A stretch of 15,173 bases of DNA from Bryobacteraceae bacterium (GTDB lineage: Bacteria > Acidobacteriota > Terriglobia > Bryobacterales > Bryobacteraceae): the NCBI GenBank assembly GCA_014379815.1, contig JACMLA010000736.1:1-15173 (forward strand), given 5' to 3'. A program made the translations under genes and the position numbers. Below, piece after piece: positions 1-7,443 of the stretch (positions within the stretch are counted from its first letter, which is position 1; each line of letters starts with the position of its first letter). The notes beneath the pieces were generated by a model. It worked only from the letters and a program-made list of their open reading frames with translations. It made no database searches and was not told the origin of the DNA.

Positions 1-2465
1 AAGGGCTTGGCGCAGCGTCTGCCACAACAGCACTCGCCTCGATGCTCCCAGCGCCAGACGGATTCCAAACTCGGCCGTTCTTCGAGCGACCGAGTAAGAC
101 ATCACGCCGTAGAGGCCCAACGCCGCCAGCAGGAGAGCTACCGTACCGAAGGTCCCGGAGAGGCCGGCGAGCAGGATCTCTCTCGAAAGGGTCTTGTTAA
201 TTTGGGCAGGATACGCGAAGACACCAGCGACCGTGACACTGGCGTCGAGTTCGCCGATCACGCGGCGCAGACTCTCCGCGGTCGTCGCAGTACTCCCGAG
301 CCGGACTTCTATACCTGGACCGTTAAGAAATGTCCACTGTGCAACAGGATACCAGGCCATCGGACTCGGTTCTTCCCGCAAAGTATTCACGCGCGCATTT
401 GCCACGACGCCGACTATGTGCACGTTGGCAGTGCCGTAGCCAAGGCTCTGTCCTACCGCCTGGCCCTCGCGGAAGTATCGCCGGGCCAGAGCTTCGTTAA
501 CGATGACCACGTTGGGATGATCGAGGTCATCGCGATCGTTGAAATCGCGACCGGCGATGAGCGGCATCCCGGTAGTTCGGAAGTAGCCGGGCGAGACCGA
601 GTTCTCCTGTAACGTGACGTCTTCTTTGTCAGCGGGTGTGTATCCACTCATCACGACTCCGTGGGAAGAGCCGCGGCACCCGCTGACCAGTCCTCAGATC
701 GAGACCGCCGCGCTTTTGACGCCAGGCAGCGACTCCGTCCGAGCGATGGCATTTCGAAAATAGGCTTGTAATGCTTTGCCTTCAAGGCCAGGTTCTCCTA
801 GGTCGAGGAGAACCCTCATCAGGCTTTGCGGTTCAAAACCGGCGTTGGTGTGCAGCAGGTTTTTCAGACTCTGCAGGAACAGACCCGCACTGCAAACCAG
901 GACGACGGACAGCGCGACCTGAGCGACGACAAGCGCACCCGCTATTCCGGGCTTAGAACCTCCTGTCAGCTCGCGGGTTCCTGATTTCAGCTCGGGCGCT
1001 GCTTCTACTCCGGTCGCCCTGAGCGCAGGGATAAGACCGAAGAATAGCGCTGTCAATACAGACACGACCGCCGTGAAGGCGACAACTCTGGCGTCGACAC
1101 TTGCTTCGAGTCCCGGCATACCTAATGTGGCAGTCAGCCCGACGAGGAACCGCGTCCCTAACGATGCGACAGCAAGACCGCAGGCCGCGCCTCCGAGGGC
1201 AAGCAGCAGACTCTCGGTGAGCATCTGCCGCATCAGTCTACCCCTGCCCGCCCCCAGCGACAACCTCAGCGCCATCTCACGTCGGCGCGTCATGGCACGG
1301 GCCAGCAGCAAGTTTGCCAGGTTGACGCACACCAGCAGCAGGACCAGCGCTACGATGATGATCATCGCGATCAATGGCTCCGAAAGGGCCGTTCGTAAGC
1401 GGGAGGACCCTCGCGCAAACGAGACAGGAGTCAGGCGGAGACCTTCCGCCTTCGCAGGGCCGGTCGCGTATTCCGCCAGTCCGCTATTCAGCATTTGCGT
1501 GATACGGGGTAGCAGGGCAGGAGGGCACCTGACCAGATGTCCAGCCAGCGGACAGTCTCCTGAGGCGCCCATTGTTTGGTAATTTCAGCGTTGGTCGACT
1601 GGAAATTACTGAAATAGCCAAGGTCCTGCTGCATCATTAAGGGCGCCCAGACATCGACCGGCGACTCCTGGATGACGCCGTTGAAACCCTTTGGCCCGAC
1701 GCCGATGATTTCGAATTGACGTTGCCTGAGCAAAACGGTCTGTCCTGGCGAAAACGGTTTCTCTCCAAATTGTTTCGACCAGAACTGGTGACTGACGACG
1801 ATGACTGGGTGCCCGCCAGGGGTGCGGTTATCCTCTTGTGTCAGAAAGCGCCCTGCGGAAGGCTGGATCCCAAGAACAGAAAACCACTCTCCCGAAACCA
1901 GATGGGTCTCGACGCGCCGGTCACCCTTCACACCCAGATGGACCCGGTCGGTGCGGCTCATCGCAGCTCCACTGGCATAGGCACCGGTCGCATCGAAGAC
2001 CCTTTTTGCAAAGGGCCAGGAATAGCGCTGGGCCACCTCGGCCGGCCCATGGACCGCAATCGAGTAGAGTTCACCGGGTGCCGCCACGGGCAGGGTTCGA
2101 AGCAGAACGCTGTCCATCACTGAAAACATGGCGCTGTTTGCACCGATTCCAAATGCGAGCATCAGGATGGCGCTGGCCGTGAACCCAGGCTTGTTGGCGA
2201 GCGTTCGAAACGCGTATCGAAGATCCTGTCTGACTTCATCGAACCAGTGGAGACCTCGCGAACGCCGGCACTCGTCGCGCATAGTCTCAAAGCCTCCGAA
2301 CTCGAGCCGCGCCTGTCGTGCGGCCTGCTCCCGTGAGAGCCCCCTCGAACTCATCAGATCGTGAGCCCTCGCGTCAATGTGAGCTAGGATTTCGTCCGAC
2401 ATCCCAGCCTCGAAGCGGTTGCGCTGGCGAAGATCCCGAACAAGCAAACCGATACGAGAGAACAT
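1..2465 (-). pseudogene. ADOP-family FtsX/MacB-like permease, frameshifted and with an in-frame stop, cut by window edge
   Basis: This is a large membrane permease of the acidobacterial duplicated orphan permease type: MacB-like periplasmic domains and FtsX-type membrane domains with no partner ATPase in view. The first frame runs 2465 to about 1535 and holds the cytoplasmic N-terminus ([14 protein letters not shown], then a membrane helix with [18 protein letters not shown]) and the first periplasmic domain. Reading then has to shift frame between WLDI and [12 protein letters not shown], consistent with one lost base near 1533-1536. The second frame carries helices with VNLANLLLARAMTRRREMALRLSLGAGR and meets TGA at 694-696. 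Homologous sequence continues in the same frame past that stop (VSPGYFRTTGMPLIAGRDF, then GLYGVMSYSVARRTAEFGIRLALGA) to base 1; the last membrane helix lies outside. I chose the ATG at 2465 over one 27 nt upstream because AGGAGGT sits 5 nt before it. Two lesions here and none in the other genes suggest real decay rather than sequencing error. Confidence 0.85.
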
Positions 2466-2466
2466 G

Positions 2467-2799
2467 TCAGACCTCCTCCGGCCGGGTCGCAAGCGCGGCT
2501 GCCATCACAACCGTAAGCTGATTCCAGCTGGCGGTCTCTTCGCGGAGCCGCTTCCTGCCGGAGGCGGTGAGCGTGTAGAAACGTGCCTTACGGTTGTTCT
2601 CCGAAACGCCCCATTCGGTGTCGAGCAAACTCTGCGACTCCAGCCGATAGAGTGCCGGGTACAGAGCACCTTGCTCGATGGTGAGCGACTCCCCCGTGAT
2701 TTGCTGCACCCTCAGCAGGATCCCGTATCCATGGAGCGGACCTAGCGAGACTGCTTTCAACACGAGGAGGTCGAGCGTACCCGGTAAAAGCGATGCCAT
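2467..2799 (-). CDS. PadR-family transcriptional regulator (acidobacterial type)
   Basis: A 110-residue DNA-binding regulator made almost entirely of one winged helix-turn-helix domain. The N-terminus [20 protein letters not shown], the segment around residues 42-55 ([14 protein letters not shown]) and the wing ([19 protein letters not shown]) are typical of the short PadR proteins that sit before ADOP permeases in acidobacteria. PadR proteins usually repress their own operon and respond to small molecules; the ligand cannot be told from sequence. An AGGAG motif lies about 10 nt upstream of the ATG. The gene is intact, although the permease it is coupled to is broken. A sigma-70-like promoter and an inverted repeat lie directly upstream, consistent with autoregulation. 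Confidence 0.93.
   Translation of the reverse strand: MASLLPGTLDLLVLKAVSLGPLHGYGILLRVQQITGESLTIEQGALYPALYRLESQSLLDTEWGVSENNRKARFYTLTASGRKRLREETASWNQLTVVMAAALATRPEEV
2471..2477 (-). promoter_or_regulatory. Strong ribosome binding site of the ADOP permease gene
   Basis: AGGAGGT on the minus strand is a full match to the anti-Shine-Dalgarno sequence, 5 nt before the ATG at 2463-2465. It lies inside the last codons of padR, whose TGA (2467-2469) is separated from the permease ATG by one base. This fixes the permease start and implies translational coupling to padR. Confidence 0.8.
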
Positions 2800-2819
2800 G
2801 TTTCTTCTCTCCTGAATGA

Positions 2820-2850
2820 CTTAGGAGTAAGATAGCGCTCTTCTCCTAAG
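2820..2850. promoter_or_regulatory. Inverted repeat overlapping the padR promoter, probable PadR operator
   Basis: CTTAGGAG (2820-2827) and CTCCTAAG (2843-2850) form a perfect 8-bp inverted repeat separated by 15 bp, with half-site centres 23 bp apart, about two helical turns. One arm lies in the spacer between -35 and -10, the other at the predicted start point. That is the place for a dimeric repressor, most likely PadR itself. The site also lies 28 bp before the divergent MFS gene, so it could affect both directions. Confidence 0.6.
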
Positions 2851-2857
2851 CTGTCAA
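2829..2857 (-). promoter_or_regulatory. Predicted sigma-70-type promoter of padR
   Basis: On the minus strand, TTGACA (2852-2857) is a perfect -35 box. It is followed by exactly 17 nt and TATCTT (2829-2834), a fair -10 box. The expected start of transcription is about 2822, some 23 nt before the padR ATG. Seen in sequence; activity is inferred. Confidence 0.7.
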
Positions 2858-2877
2858 GGAGACCGTAGACTTATCTG

Positions 2878-4122
2878 GTGCAGGCCAACACCCACGACTT
2901 TCGGAAGCTCTGGCTGGGCCAGACAATATCAGAGGTCGGCTCGCGAGTATCGCGAGAGGGACTTCCGATGACGGCAGTCTTGCTGCTGCATGCCACGCCA
3001 TGGCAGATGGGCATACTCAGCGCCACCGGCACCAGCGCGGTTCTGATCTTCGGTCTTGCCGCGGGCGTCGTGGCGGATCGCATGAGGCGTCGTCCGCTAA
3101 TGATTTTCACCGACGTCGCGAGGGCTATTGTGCTGATGACCGTACCGGTAGCGGCCCTGAGCGGGCAGCTCACGATGGTACAACTCCTTGTCGTCTCTGC
3201 GCTCACCGGACTCTTGAGCGTGCTGTTCGACGTTTCGTATCAGGCCTATCTTCCGACTCTGATCGGAAAAGAAGCATTGCTCGAAGGGAATCGCAAACTG
3301 GCGATGTCTGTGGCAGCCGCTGAGATTCTCGGACCAGGACTTACGGGTGTCCTGATTCAGCTTCTAACTGCACCCGTTGCAATCCTGCTCGATGCGGTAT
3401 CGTTTCTGGTATCAGCCCTTTCCGTGGCTGCTATCCGACAGCCTGAGCCGTACGTTAAGAGTGCTTCCACCGGACTGCCCTCACGGGTGGAGTTGCTGGA
3501 AGGCTTGCGCGTGATCCGTCATAACCCGATGCTTCGCGCTCTGACTTTGCGAACAGCAACGGCATCTTTGTCTGGCGGCTTCTTTATGCCACTCTACATC
3601 CTGTTCGCGCTTCGCGTGCTGGGGCTGTCGACGGTGCAGCTTGGGGTCACCATAGCGCTGGGGGGCGTCGGAGCGATAACAGGTGCGTGGGTAACCAGGT
3701 ATCTGGGTGAACGTTATCCCGCTGGAACTGTCTTCTTTGTATCAGCCTTCTTCATGGGAACGACCGTGCTCTGCATCCCCCTCGCTGCGACCTTTCCCGA
3801 ATCCGGCTTGCTTTTCCTGTGCCTGGCGCAGTTCTTCGGCGATGGCGCATATTCTTTCCTGAACGTCTCAGAAACAACATTTCGTCAACGCGTGGTGGAT
3901 GAAGCGGTTCTGGGGCGCGCAAATGCAGTGGTGCAACTTGCATCTCGGGGTATGTTGCCAGTTGGCGCTCTTCTGGGAGGTTACCTTGCAGATCGTGGCG
4001 GAATCACGCTTACCCTATGGCTCGGGGGAGTCGGCTATTTCCTGTCTTCGTTCTGGCTTCTGCCGTTGCTAAGGTATGTATCGCCGTCAGGTGAAACTAT
4101 GGTGCATTCTAAAAGCATCTGA
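2878..4122 (+). CDS. MFS transporter, MFS_3/EntS-like exporter
   Basis: A 414-residue inner-membrane protein with about 12 hydrophobic helices. Residues 63-79 (GVVADRMRRRPLMIFTD) match MFS motif A in the loop between helices 2 and 3. A cytoplasmic linker near residues 205-225 (LLEGLRVIRHNPMLRAL) and a long helix 4-6 region resemble the MFS_3 group that includes the enterobactin exporter EntS and macrolide efflux proteins. Proton-coupled export of a small molecule is the likely role; the substrate is unknown. The start used is GTG at 2878. A GGAG lies 16 nt upstream, which is long, and an in-frame CTG at 2875 or a later ATG at 2968 are alternatives, though the latter would lose helix 1. It is divergent from padR and 3 nt upstream of the TerC gene, so the two are probably cotranscribed. 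Confidence 0.88.
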   Translation: MQANTHDFRKLWLGQTISEVGSRVSREGLPMTAVLLLHATPWQMGILSATGTSAVLIFGLAAGVVADRMRRRPLMIFTDVARAIVLMTVPVAALSGQLTMVQLLVVSALTGLLSVLFDVSYQAYLPTLIGKEALLEGNRKLAMSVAAAEILGPGLTGVLIQLLTAPVAILLDAVSFLVSALSVAAIRQPEPYVKSASTGLPSRVELLEGLRVIRHNPMLRALTLRTATASLSGGFFMPLYILFALRVLGLSTVQLGVTIALGGVGAITGAWVTRYLGERYPAGTVFFVSAFFMGTTVLCIPLAATFPESGLLFLCLAQFFGDGAYSFLNVSETTFRQRVVDEAVLGRANAVVQLASRGMLPVGALLGGYLADRGGITLTLWLGGVGYFLSSFWLLPLLRYVSPSGETMVHSKSI

Positions 4123-4125
4123 CTA

Positions 4126-4890
4126 GTGGAAATGAACGAACTGTTTACTGCTGAAGCTGCCCTGGCGCTATTCACGCTGACAGCGCTTGAAATAGTGCTC
4201 GGCATCGACAACATAGTCTTTATCAGCATACTTGCGGGCAAGCTGCCGAAGGAGCAGCAAGCAAAAGCACGCACGATAGGTCTTGGCCTCGCCATGGGAA
4301 CCCGGATCCTGCTGCTGCTGTCGCTCGCCTGGATCATGCGACTGACGGCTCCCTTGTTCACAATAGTGAATCAGGAAATATCAGGACGCGACCTGATTCT
4401 CGGACTTGGCGGGTTGTTCCTGATCTGGAAAAGTGTTCGCGAGATTCACGAGCAGATGGAGGGTTTCAGCGGCGGGGAACCGCGCGCCGCCGGGGCCCAC
4501 ACCTTTGGCGGTGTGCTGGTGCAGATCGCGCTGCTGGACATTGTGTTCTCCCTCGACTCGGTGATCACAGCCATCGGCATGGCAAATCAAATATGGGTAA
4601 TGGTCGCGGCAGTGGTACTGGCCGTGGTCTTTATGATGTTTGCGTCCGGTCCGGTCAGCGCATACATTGACCGACACCCAACCTTGAAAGTGCTTGCCCT
4701 CAGTTTTCTACTTTTGATTGGAATGACATTGATCGGTGAAAGCCTCGACATGCACATCCCGAAAGGCTACATCTACTTCGCGATGGCGTTTGCCGTTTTT
4801 GTGGAAGTTTTGAATCTCAGGGTTCGCCACCCAAAGGAAGAACCTGGTCGCTCAGACGCAGTCTCGCGAGACCAGCTAACTCGGGGGTGA
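4126..4890 (+). CDS. TerC-family integral membrane protein
   Basis: A 254-residue polytopic membrane protein with about seven helices. It has both TerC signature repeats: ALEIVLGIDNIVFISILA (E22, D28, N29) and LLDIVFSLDSVITAIGM (D138, D144), acidic residues within membrane helices that fit a cation path. TerC relatives were first linked to tellurium resistance; studied members such as Alx and MntX-like proteins export manganese or supply metal to secreted enzymes. The exact substrate here is unknown. The start is GTG at 4126 or ATG at 4132, neither with a clear Shine-Dalgarno; the upstream MFS gene ends at 4122, so reinitiation is plausible. I saw no metal riboswitch in front of the pair. The tail after residue 233 is charged and unconserved-looking. 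Confidence 0.9.
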   Translation: MEMNELFTAEAALALFTLTALEIVLGIDNIVFISILAGKLPKEQQAKARTIGLGLAMGTRILLLLSLAWIMRLTAPLFTIVNQEISGRDLILGLGGLFLIWKSVREIHEQMEGFSGGEPRAAGAHTFGGVLVQIALLDIVFSLDSVITAIGMANQIWVMVAAVVLAVVFMMFASGPVSAYIDRHPTLKVLALSFLLLIGMTLIGESLDMHIPKGYIYFAMAFAVFVEVLNLRVRHPKEEPGRSDAVSRDQLTRG

Positions 4891-4921
4891 GAACTCGGGA
4901 AGTTTACAGGGCAGGGAAGTC

Positions 4922-5013
4922 TGGCGGAGAGGGCGGGATTTGAACCCGCGGTAGAGTTTTAGCCCTACGACGGTTTAGCAAACCGCTGCTTTAGACCACT
5001 CAGCCACCTCTCC
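4922..5013 (-). tRNA. tRNA-Ser (anticodon GCU), CCA end encoded
   Basis: Read on the minus strand, the 7-bp acceptor stem is GGAGAGG (5007-5013) with CCTCTCC (4926-4932), discriminator G at 4925, and an encoded CCA at 4922-4924. The anticodon stem GCGGT/ACCGT encloses the loop TTGCTAA, giving anticodon GCT (complement of 4977-4979), which reads AGC/AGU serine codons. A long variable arm (GTAGGG...CTCTAC) marks a class II tRNA, and GGGTTCAAATC is the T-arm. It lies 31 nt downstream of the methyltransferase stop on the same strand, so it may be cotranscribed with hom or have a weak promoter of its own. Confidence 0.97.
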
Positions 5014-5044
5014 GGCCTCATCAACGTTTTAACGATAACACAGG

Positions 5045-5707
5045 TCAACGTTTCTCAAACATACCGATCCACTGGACGTCGGGAACAAAGTCACTGACTT
5101 CCACAGCCCGGAAACCAAAACCTTCAATTTCCTTGACGAACTCGGCGCGAGTCAGCCGGATGTGCTGCATCGCACTGCGGCCGTCCATGGAGTGATCGTT
5201 TTTCTCGAACTCAATGACAGCCAGGCGTCCACCGGGCTTCAAGGCTACCGCGATACTATCCAGCATCTGTTGAGGGAAATCGAAGTGGTGATAGGCATCG
5301 AGAATGACAACACGGTCTACACTGGCCGAAGGGAGCTTCGCGCTCCTCTCGGTTCCCTGTATGAACTTCACGTTGCCCAATGGCTCGCCGAGCTTCCTCG
5401 CTTTGGCAAGAAAGTCCGGGAAAATATCCTCTGCGTATACGGTTCCCGAGGGTCCAACGGCACGGCTTAAGTAGGGAAGCAAATAGCCCACTCCGGTGCC
5501 GATGTCGGCCACGCTCATCCCCGGAGTCAGGCCGAGCCTCTTGACCAGTTCCTCTGGTTTCTGGCGTATGTCGCGGCCTTCGCTGGTGAGCAGCGCAGCC
5601 ACCTGATTGCGCCCGGCTTCGTCCCGGTAACGCGCATTGGCTTCCTTTGCGATCTGTCCCGTTAGTGGCAGAACGACCGTTGCCAAAAATATTCCTGCAA
5701 GTCTCAT
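5045..5707 (-). CDS. Class I SAM-dependent methyltransferase with an N-terminal signal-like segment
   Basis: A 220-residue protein with a Rossmann-type methyltransferase fold: motif I VADIGTGVGYL (residues 67-76), an acidic residue ending strand 2 (AEDI, D94), DAYHHF (138-143) and LKPGGRLAVIEF (156-167). The substrate is not recognisable. Unusually, the first 25 residues read as a secretion signal: MR, a hydrophobic core (residues 3-16), then an AxA-like site (ANA, residues 23-25). SAM is a cytosolic cofactor, so an exported methyltransferase would be odd; the segment may instead anchor it to the membrane. The ATG overlaps the hom stop codon (ATGA, 5704-5707) and a GGAG lies about 10 nt upstream inside hom, so the two are translationally coupled. 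No shorter start would keep the whole domain and lose only the signal. Confidence 0.85.
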   Translation of the reverse strand: MRLAGIFLATVVLPLTGQIAKEANARYRDEAGRNQVAALLTSEGRDIRQKPEELVKRLGLTPGMSVADIGTGVGYLLPYLSRAVGPSGTVYAEDIFPDFLAKARKLGEPLGNVKFIQGTERSAKLPSASVDRVVILDAYHHFDFPQQMLDSIAVALKPGGRLAVIEFEKNDHSMDGRSAMQHIRLTRAEFVKEIEGFGFRAVEVSDFVPDVQWIGMFEKR

Positions 5708-7008
5708 AATCCGCTCTCCATAGGCATGATAAACGCAGGCTCCACCATAAAATCGAGGTCATTCATTTCTGCCACAGCTCCCCGGATCGCCTTTTCAGTA
5801 GACGGCTCAACAGTTATTACGAAAGGCAGATTGGACTTGGACTCCGATGGGAGTTGCAGAACGGCATCGAGACTGATGTGCTTGTCCGCCAAGATCGCGG
5901 CGAGGGAAGCAATAATGCCGGGCTGGTCTTTGACACGAAAACGCATGTAGTAGGGCAGGGTTTGGGTCGTGATCGGAATCGGCTTCCATGCTCCCAGACG
6001 GGGATGGGCGAACGGCGAAACGCGCTCCGGGCTCCCGGATCGAATTTCGCGAGCCACCCGCATCAGGTCGCTGACCACCGCGACACCAGTCGGGTGTGGA
6101 CCGGCTCCCCGCCCATAGTAGAACGTATCGGCACCAAACAGACCCCTGACCCAGATTGCATTGTAGGCGCCTTGCACGCTGGCCAGAATCGTCGATTGCG
6201 GGATCAGCGCAGGGCGCACCGATAAAAGTAGACCCTCGTCGGTTTGCCGGCCGGTGCACAGCAGCCGTATCGTTTGGCGCAGGCGATGCGCGTACTGAAA
6301 GTCGATGGGCTGGATCCGGCGTATACCTTCTGCGTAGATATCCGCAGGGGTGATTTGCTCTCCAAATGCCAGCGCAGACAAAATCGCCAGCTTGTACCGT
6401 GCGTCATGACCGTCTACATCGGCGGCAGGATCGGCCTCCGCGTATCCCAGGCGCTGCGCTTCCGCCAGCACGTCTTCGAAGGCTCGCTCGCTCTTCTCGA
6501 TCTCAGTCAGGATGAAGTTTGAAGTGCCGTTGAGAATGCCGTATAGAGTCTGGATGCGGTCCCCCGAAATGCCTTCACGCAACACCGCGTGGATAGGAAT
6601 TCCGCCCGCTACACTGGCCTCCATTGCAAGGTTGATGCCAGCCCGGATCGCCTGATCCCACAACTCAGCTCCGGCAAGCGCCATGAGCTCTTTGTTTGCG
6701 GTGACAACCGACTTGCGCTGCTGAATCGCTTCCAGGATGACCTCGCGGGCAACTCCGGTTCCGCCGATAAGTTCGACCACGATGTCGACATCGGGATGGC
6801 AAACTACCTCACGCCAGTCCGTAGTCCGAAGAGCTCCCGCGAGCTGAGGAGGAAAGACTTTCTTGCTGACACTGGGACTGCAGAGCGCCTCCACTTTCAG
6901 GTCAAACCCAAGTTTCAGTGCGATCTGCTGTTGGTTTTCAGTTAGAACTGCGATCGTGCCCATTCCGACATTGCCTAGTCCGACAATGCCGACATTCACC
7001 CTCTGCAT
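5704..7008 (-). CDS. hom: Homoserine dehydrogenase with C-terminal ACT domain
   Basis: Catalyses the NAD(P)H-dependent reduction of aspartate semialdehyde to homoserine, the branch point to threonine and methionine, in the cytoplasm. The 434 residues match the usual length of the monofunctional enzyme. The Rossmann motif GIVGLGNVG is at residues 7-15; TANKELMALAG (104-113) carries the catalytic lysine (K106); EASVAGGIPI (130-139) and GILNGTSNFILT (157-168) bind substrate; ADVDGHDARYKLAIL (196-210) holds the second catalytic Asp/Lys pair; GRGAGPHPTG (299-308) closes the catalytic domain. Residues about 353-425 (RFRVKDQPGIIASLAAILA and on) form an ACT domain, which in this family usually gives threonine feedback inhibition. 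The ATG at 7008 has no clear Shine-Dalgarno; GTG at residue 4 is an alternative. No other threonine pathway gene is in the window; the partner is the overlapping methyltransferase. Confidence 0.97.
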   Translation of the reverse strand: MQRVNVGIVGLGNVGMGTIAVLTENQQQIALKLGFDLKVEALCSPSVSKKVFPPQLAGALRTTDWREVVCHPDVDIVVELIGGTGVAREVILEAIQQRKSVVTANKELMALAGAELWDQAIRAGINLAMEASVAGGIPIHAVLREGISGDRIQTLYGILNGTSNFILTEIEKSERAFEDVLAEAQRLGYAEADPAADVDGHDARYKLAILSALAFGEQITPADIYAEGIRRIQPIDFQYAHRLRQTIRLLCTGRQTDEGLLLSVRPALIPQSTILASVQGAYNAIWVRGLFGADTFYYGRGAGPHPTGVAVVSDLMRVAREIRSGSPERVSPFAHPRLGAWKPIPITTQTLPYYMRFRVKDQPGIIASLAAILADKHISLDAVLQLPSESKSNLPFVITVEPSTEKAIRGAVAEMNDLDFMVEPAFIMPMESGL

Positions 7009-7040
7009 ATAGAGTCAGGATATCGTTTCATTACGTCCCT

Positions 7041-7361
7041 ATGACTGTGAATCCACGAATTCGAGTGCTCTTCCTGCTGATCGTCGTGACGACGCTTAAG
7101 GGGCAGGACGCCGGACCTCAATCGCCCACTCGGCCTGAAGATCCGAAACTGCCCGATGGCACCTCGCAGAGAGAGGCAATCCTGAAAGACGACCACGCCC
7201 GATCCTTGAAGGATGCTGCCGAACTTACCCGATTGGGAGAGGAGCTAACGACTGATCTGGAGAAAAATGATCGGCATGTTCTGAGCATTCAAACGCTGAA
7301 GAAACTGGACGAAATGGAAAGACTGATCCGGCGGATCCGGGGACGTATGAAGAGGTACTGA
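7041..7361 (+). CDS. Small secreted protein of unknown function
   Basis: A 106-residue protein, divergent from hom with only 32 nt between the two starts. Residues 1-22 look like a signal peptide: positive residues in MTVNPRIR, then the hydrophobic stretch VLFLLIVVTTL and GQDA. The mature part has a proline-rich, low-complexity stretch (about 24-42) followed by a charged, mainly helical region (about 45-106) rich in K, R, E, D and L, ending in a strongly basic tail (RLIRRIRGRMKRY), possibly a short coiled coil. I do not recognise the family and propose no function. The open frame extends upstream to 6918, but that part is antisense to hom and gives no signal sequence, so I start at ATG 7041. 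There is no clear Shine-Dalgarno. Confidence 0.65.
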   Translation: MTVNPRIRVLFLLIVVTTLKGQDAGPQSPTRPEDPKLPDGTSQREAILKDDHARSLKDAAELTRLGEELTTDLEKNDRHVLSIQTLKKLDEMERLIRRIRGRMKRY

Positions 7362-7366
7362 TTGTC

Positions 7367-7404
7367 CAAAACAAAACCGCCGGATCGGTAAGATCCGGCG
7401 GTTT
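7367..7404. terminator. Rho-independent terminator shared by two converging genes
   Basis: A perfect 13-bp stem (7374-7386 with 7392-7404, core CCGCCGGATC/GATCCGGCGG) has a 5-nt loop. Read on the minus strand it is followed by TTTTGTTTT, a good U-tract, so it should end the tgt-to-TPR run. On the plus strand only TTT follows, but it probably also stops transcription of the small secreted protein gene. Confidence 0.85.
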
Positions 7405-7443
7405 GAGAATGCAGATGGCTAAATCGTGCTATTCAGACTGCAG

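Noticed and set aside
7..612. 201-codon plus-strand frame at the left edge
   Set aside because: It is antisense to the ADOP permease remnant, which reads through the whole stretch with family motifs on the minus strand.
694..696. TGA in the permease as a selenocysteine or programmed readthrough codon
   Set aside because: ADOP permeases are not selenoproteins, no stem-loop of the right kind was seen next to it, and the same gene also carries a frameshift, so decay is simpler.
5021..5053. TCAACGTTT repeated at 5021-5029 and 5045-5053, with TTGACC as a possible tRNA-Ser promoter
   Set aside because: The matching -10 (GTTGAT) is poor and one repeat overlaps the methyltransferase end; too weak to call a promoter or operator.
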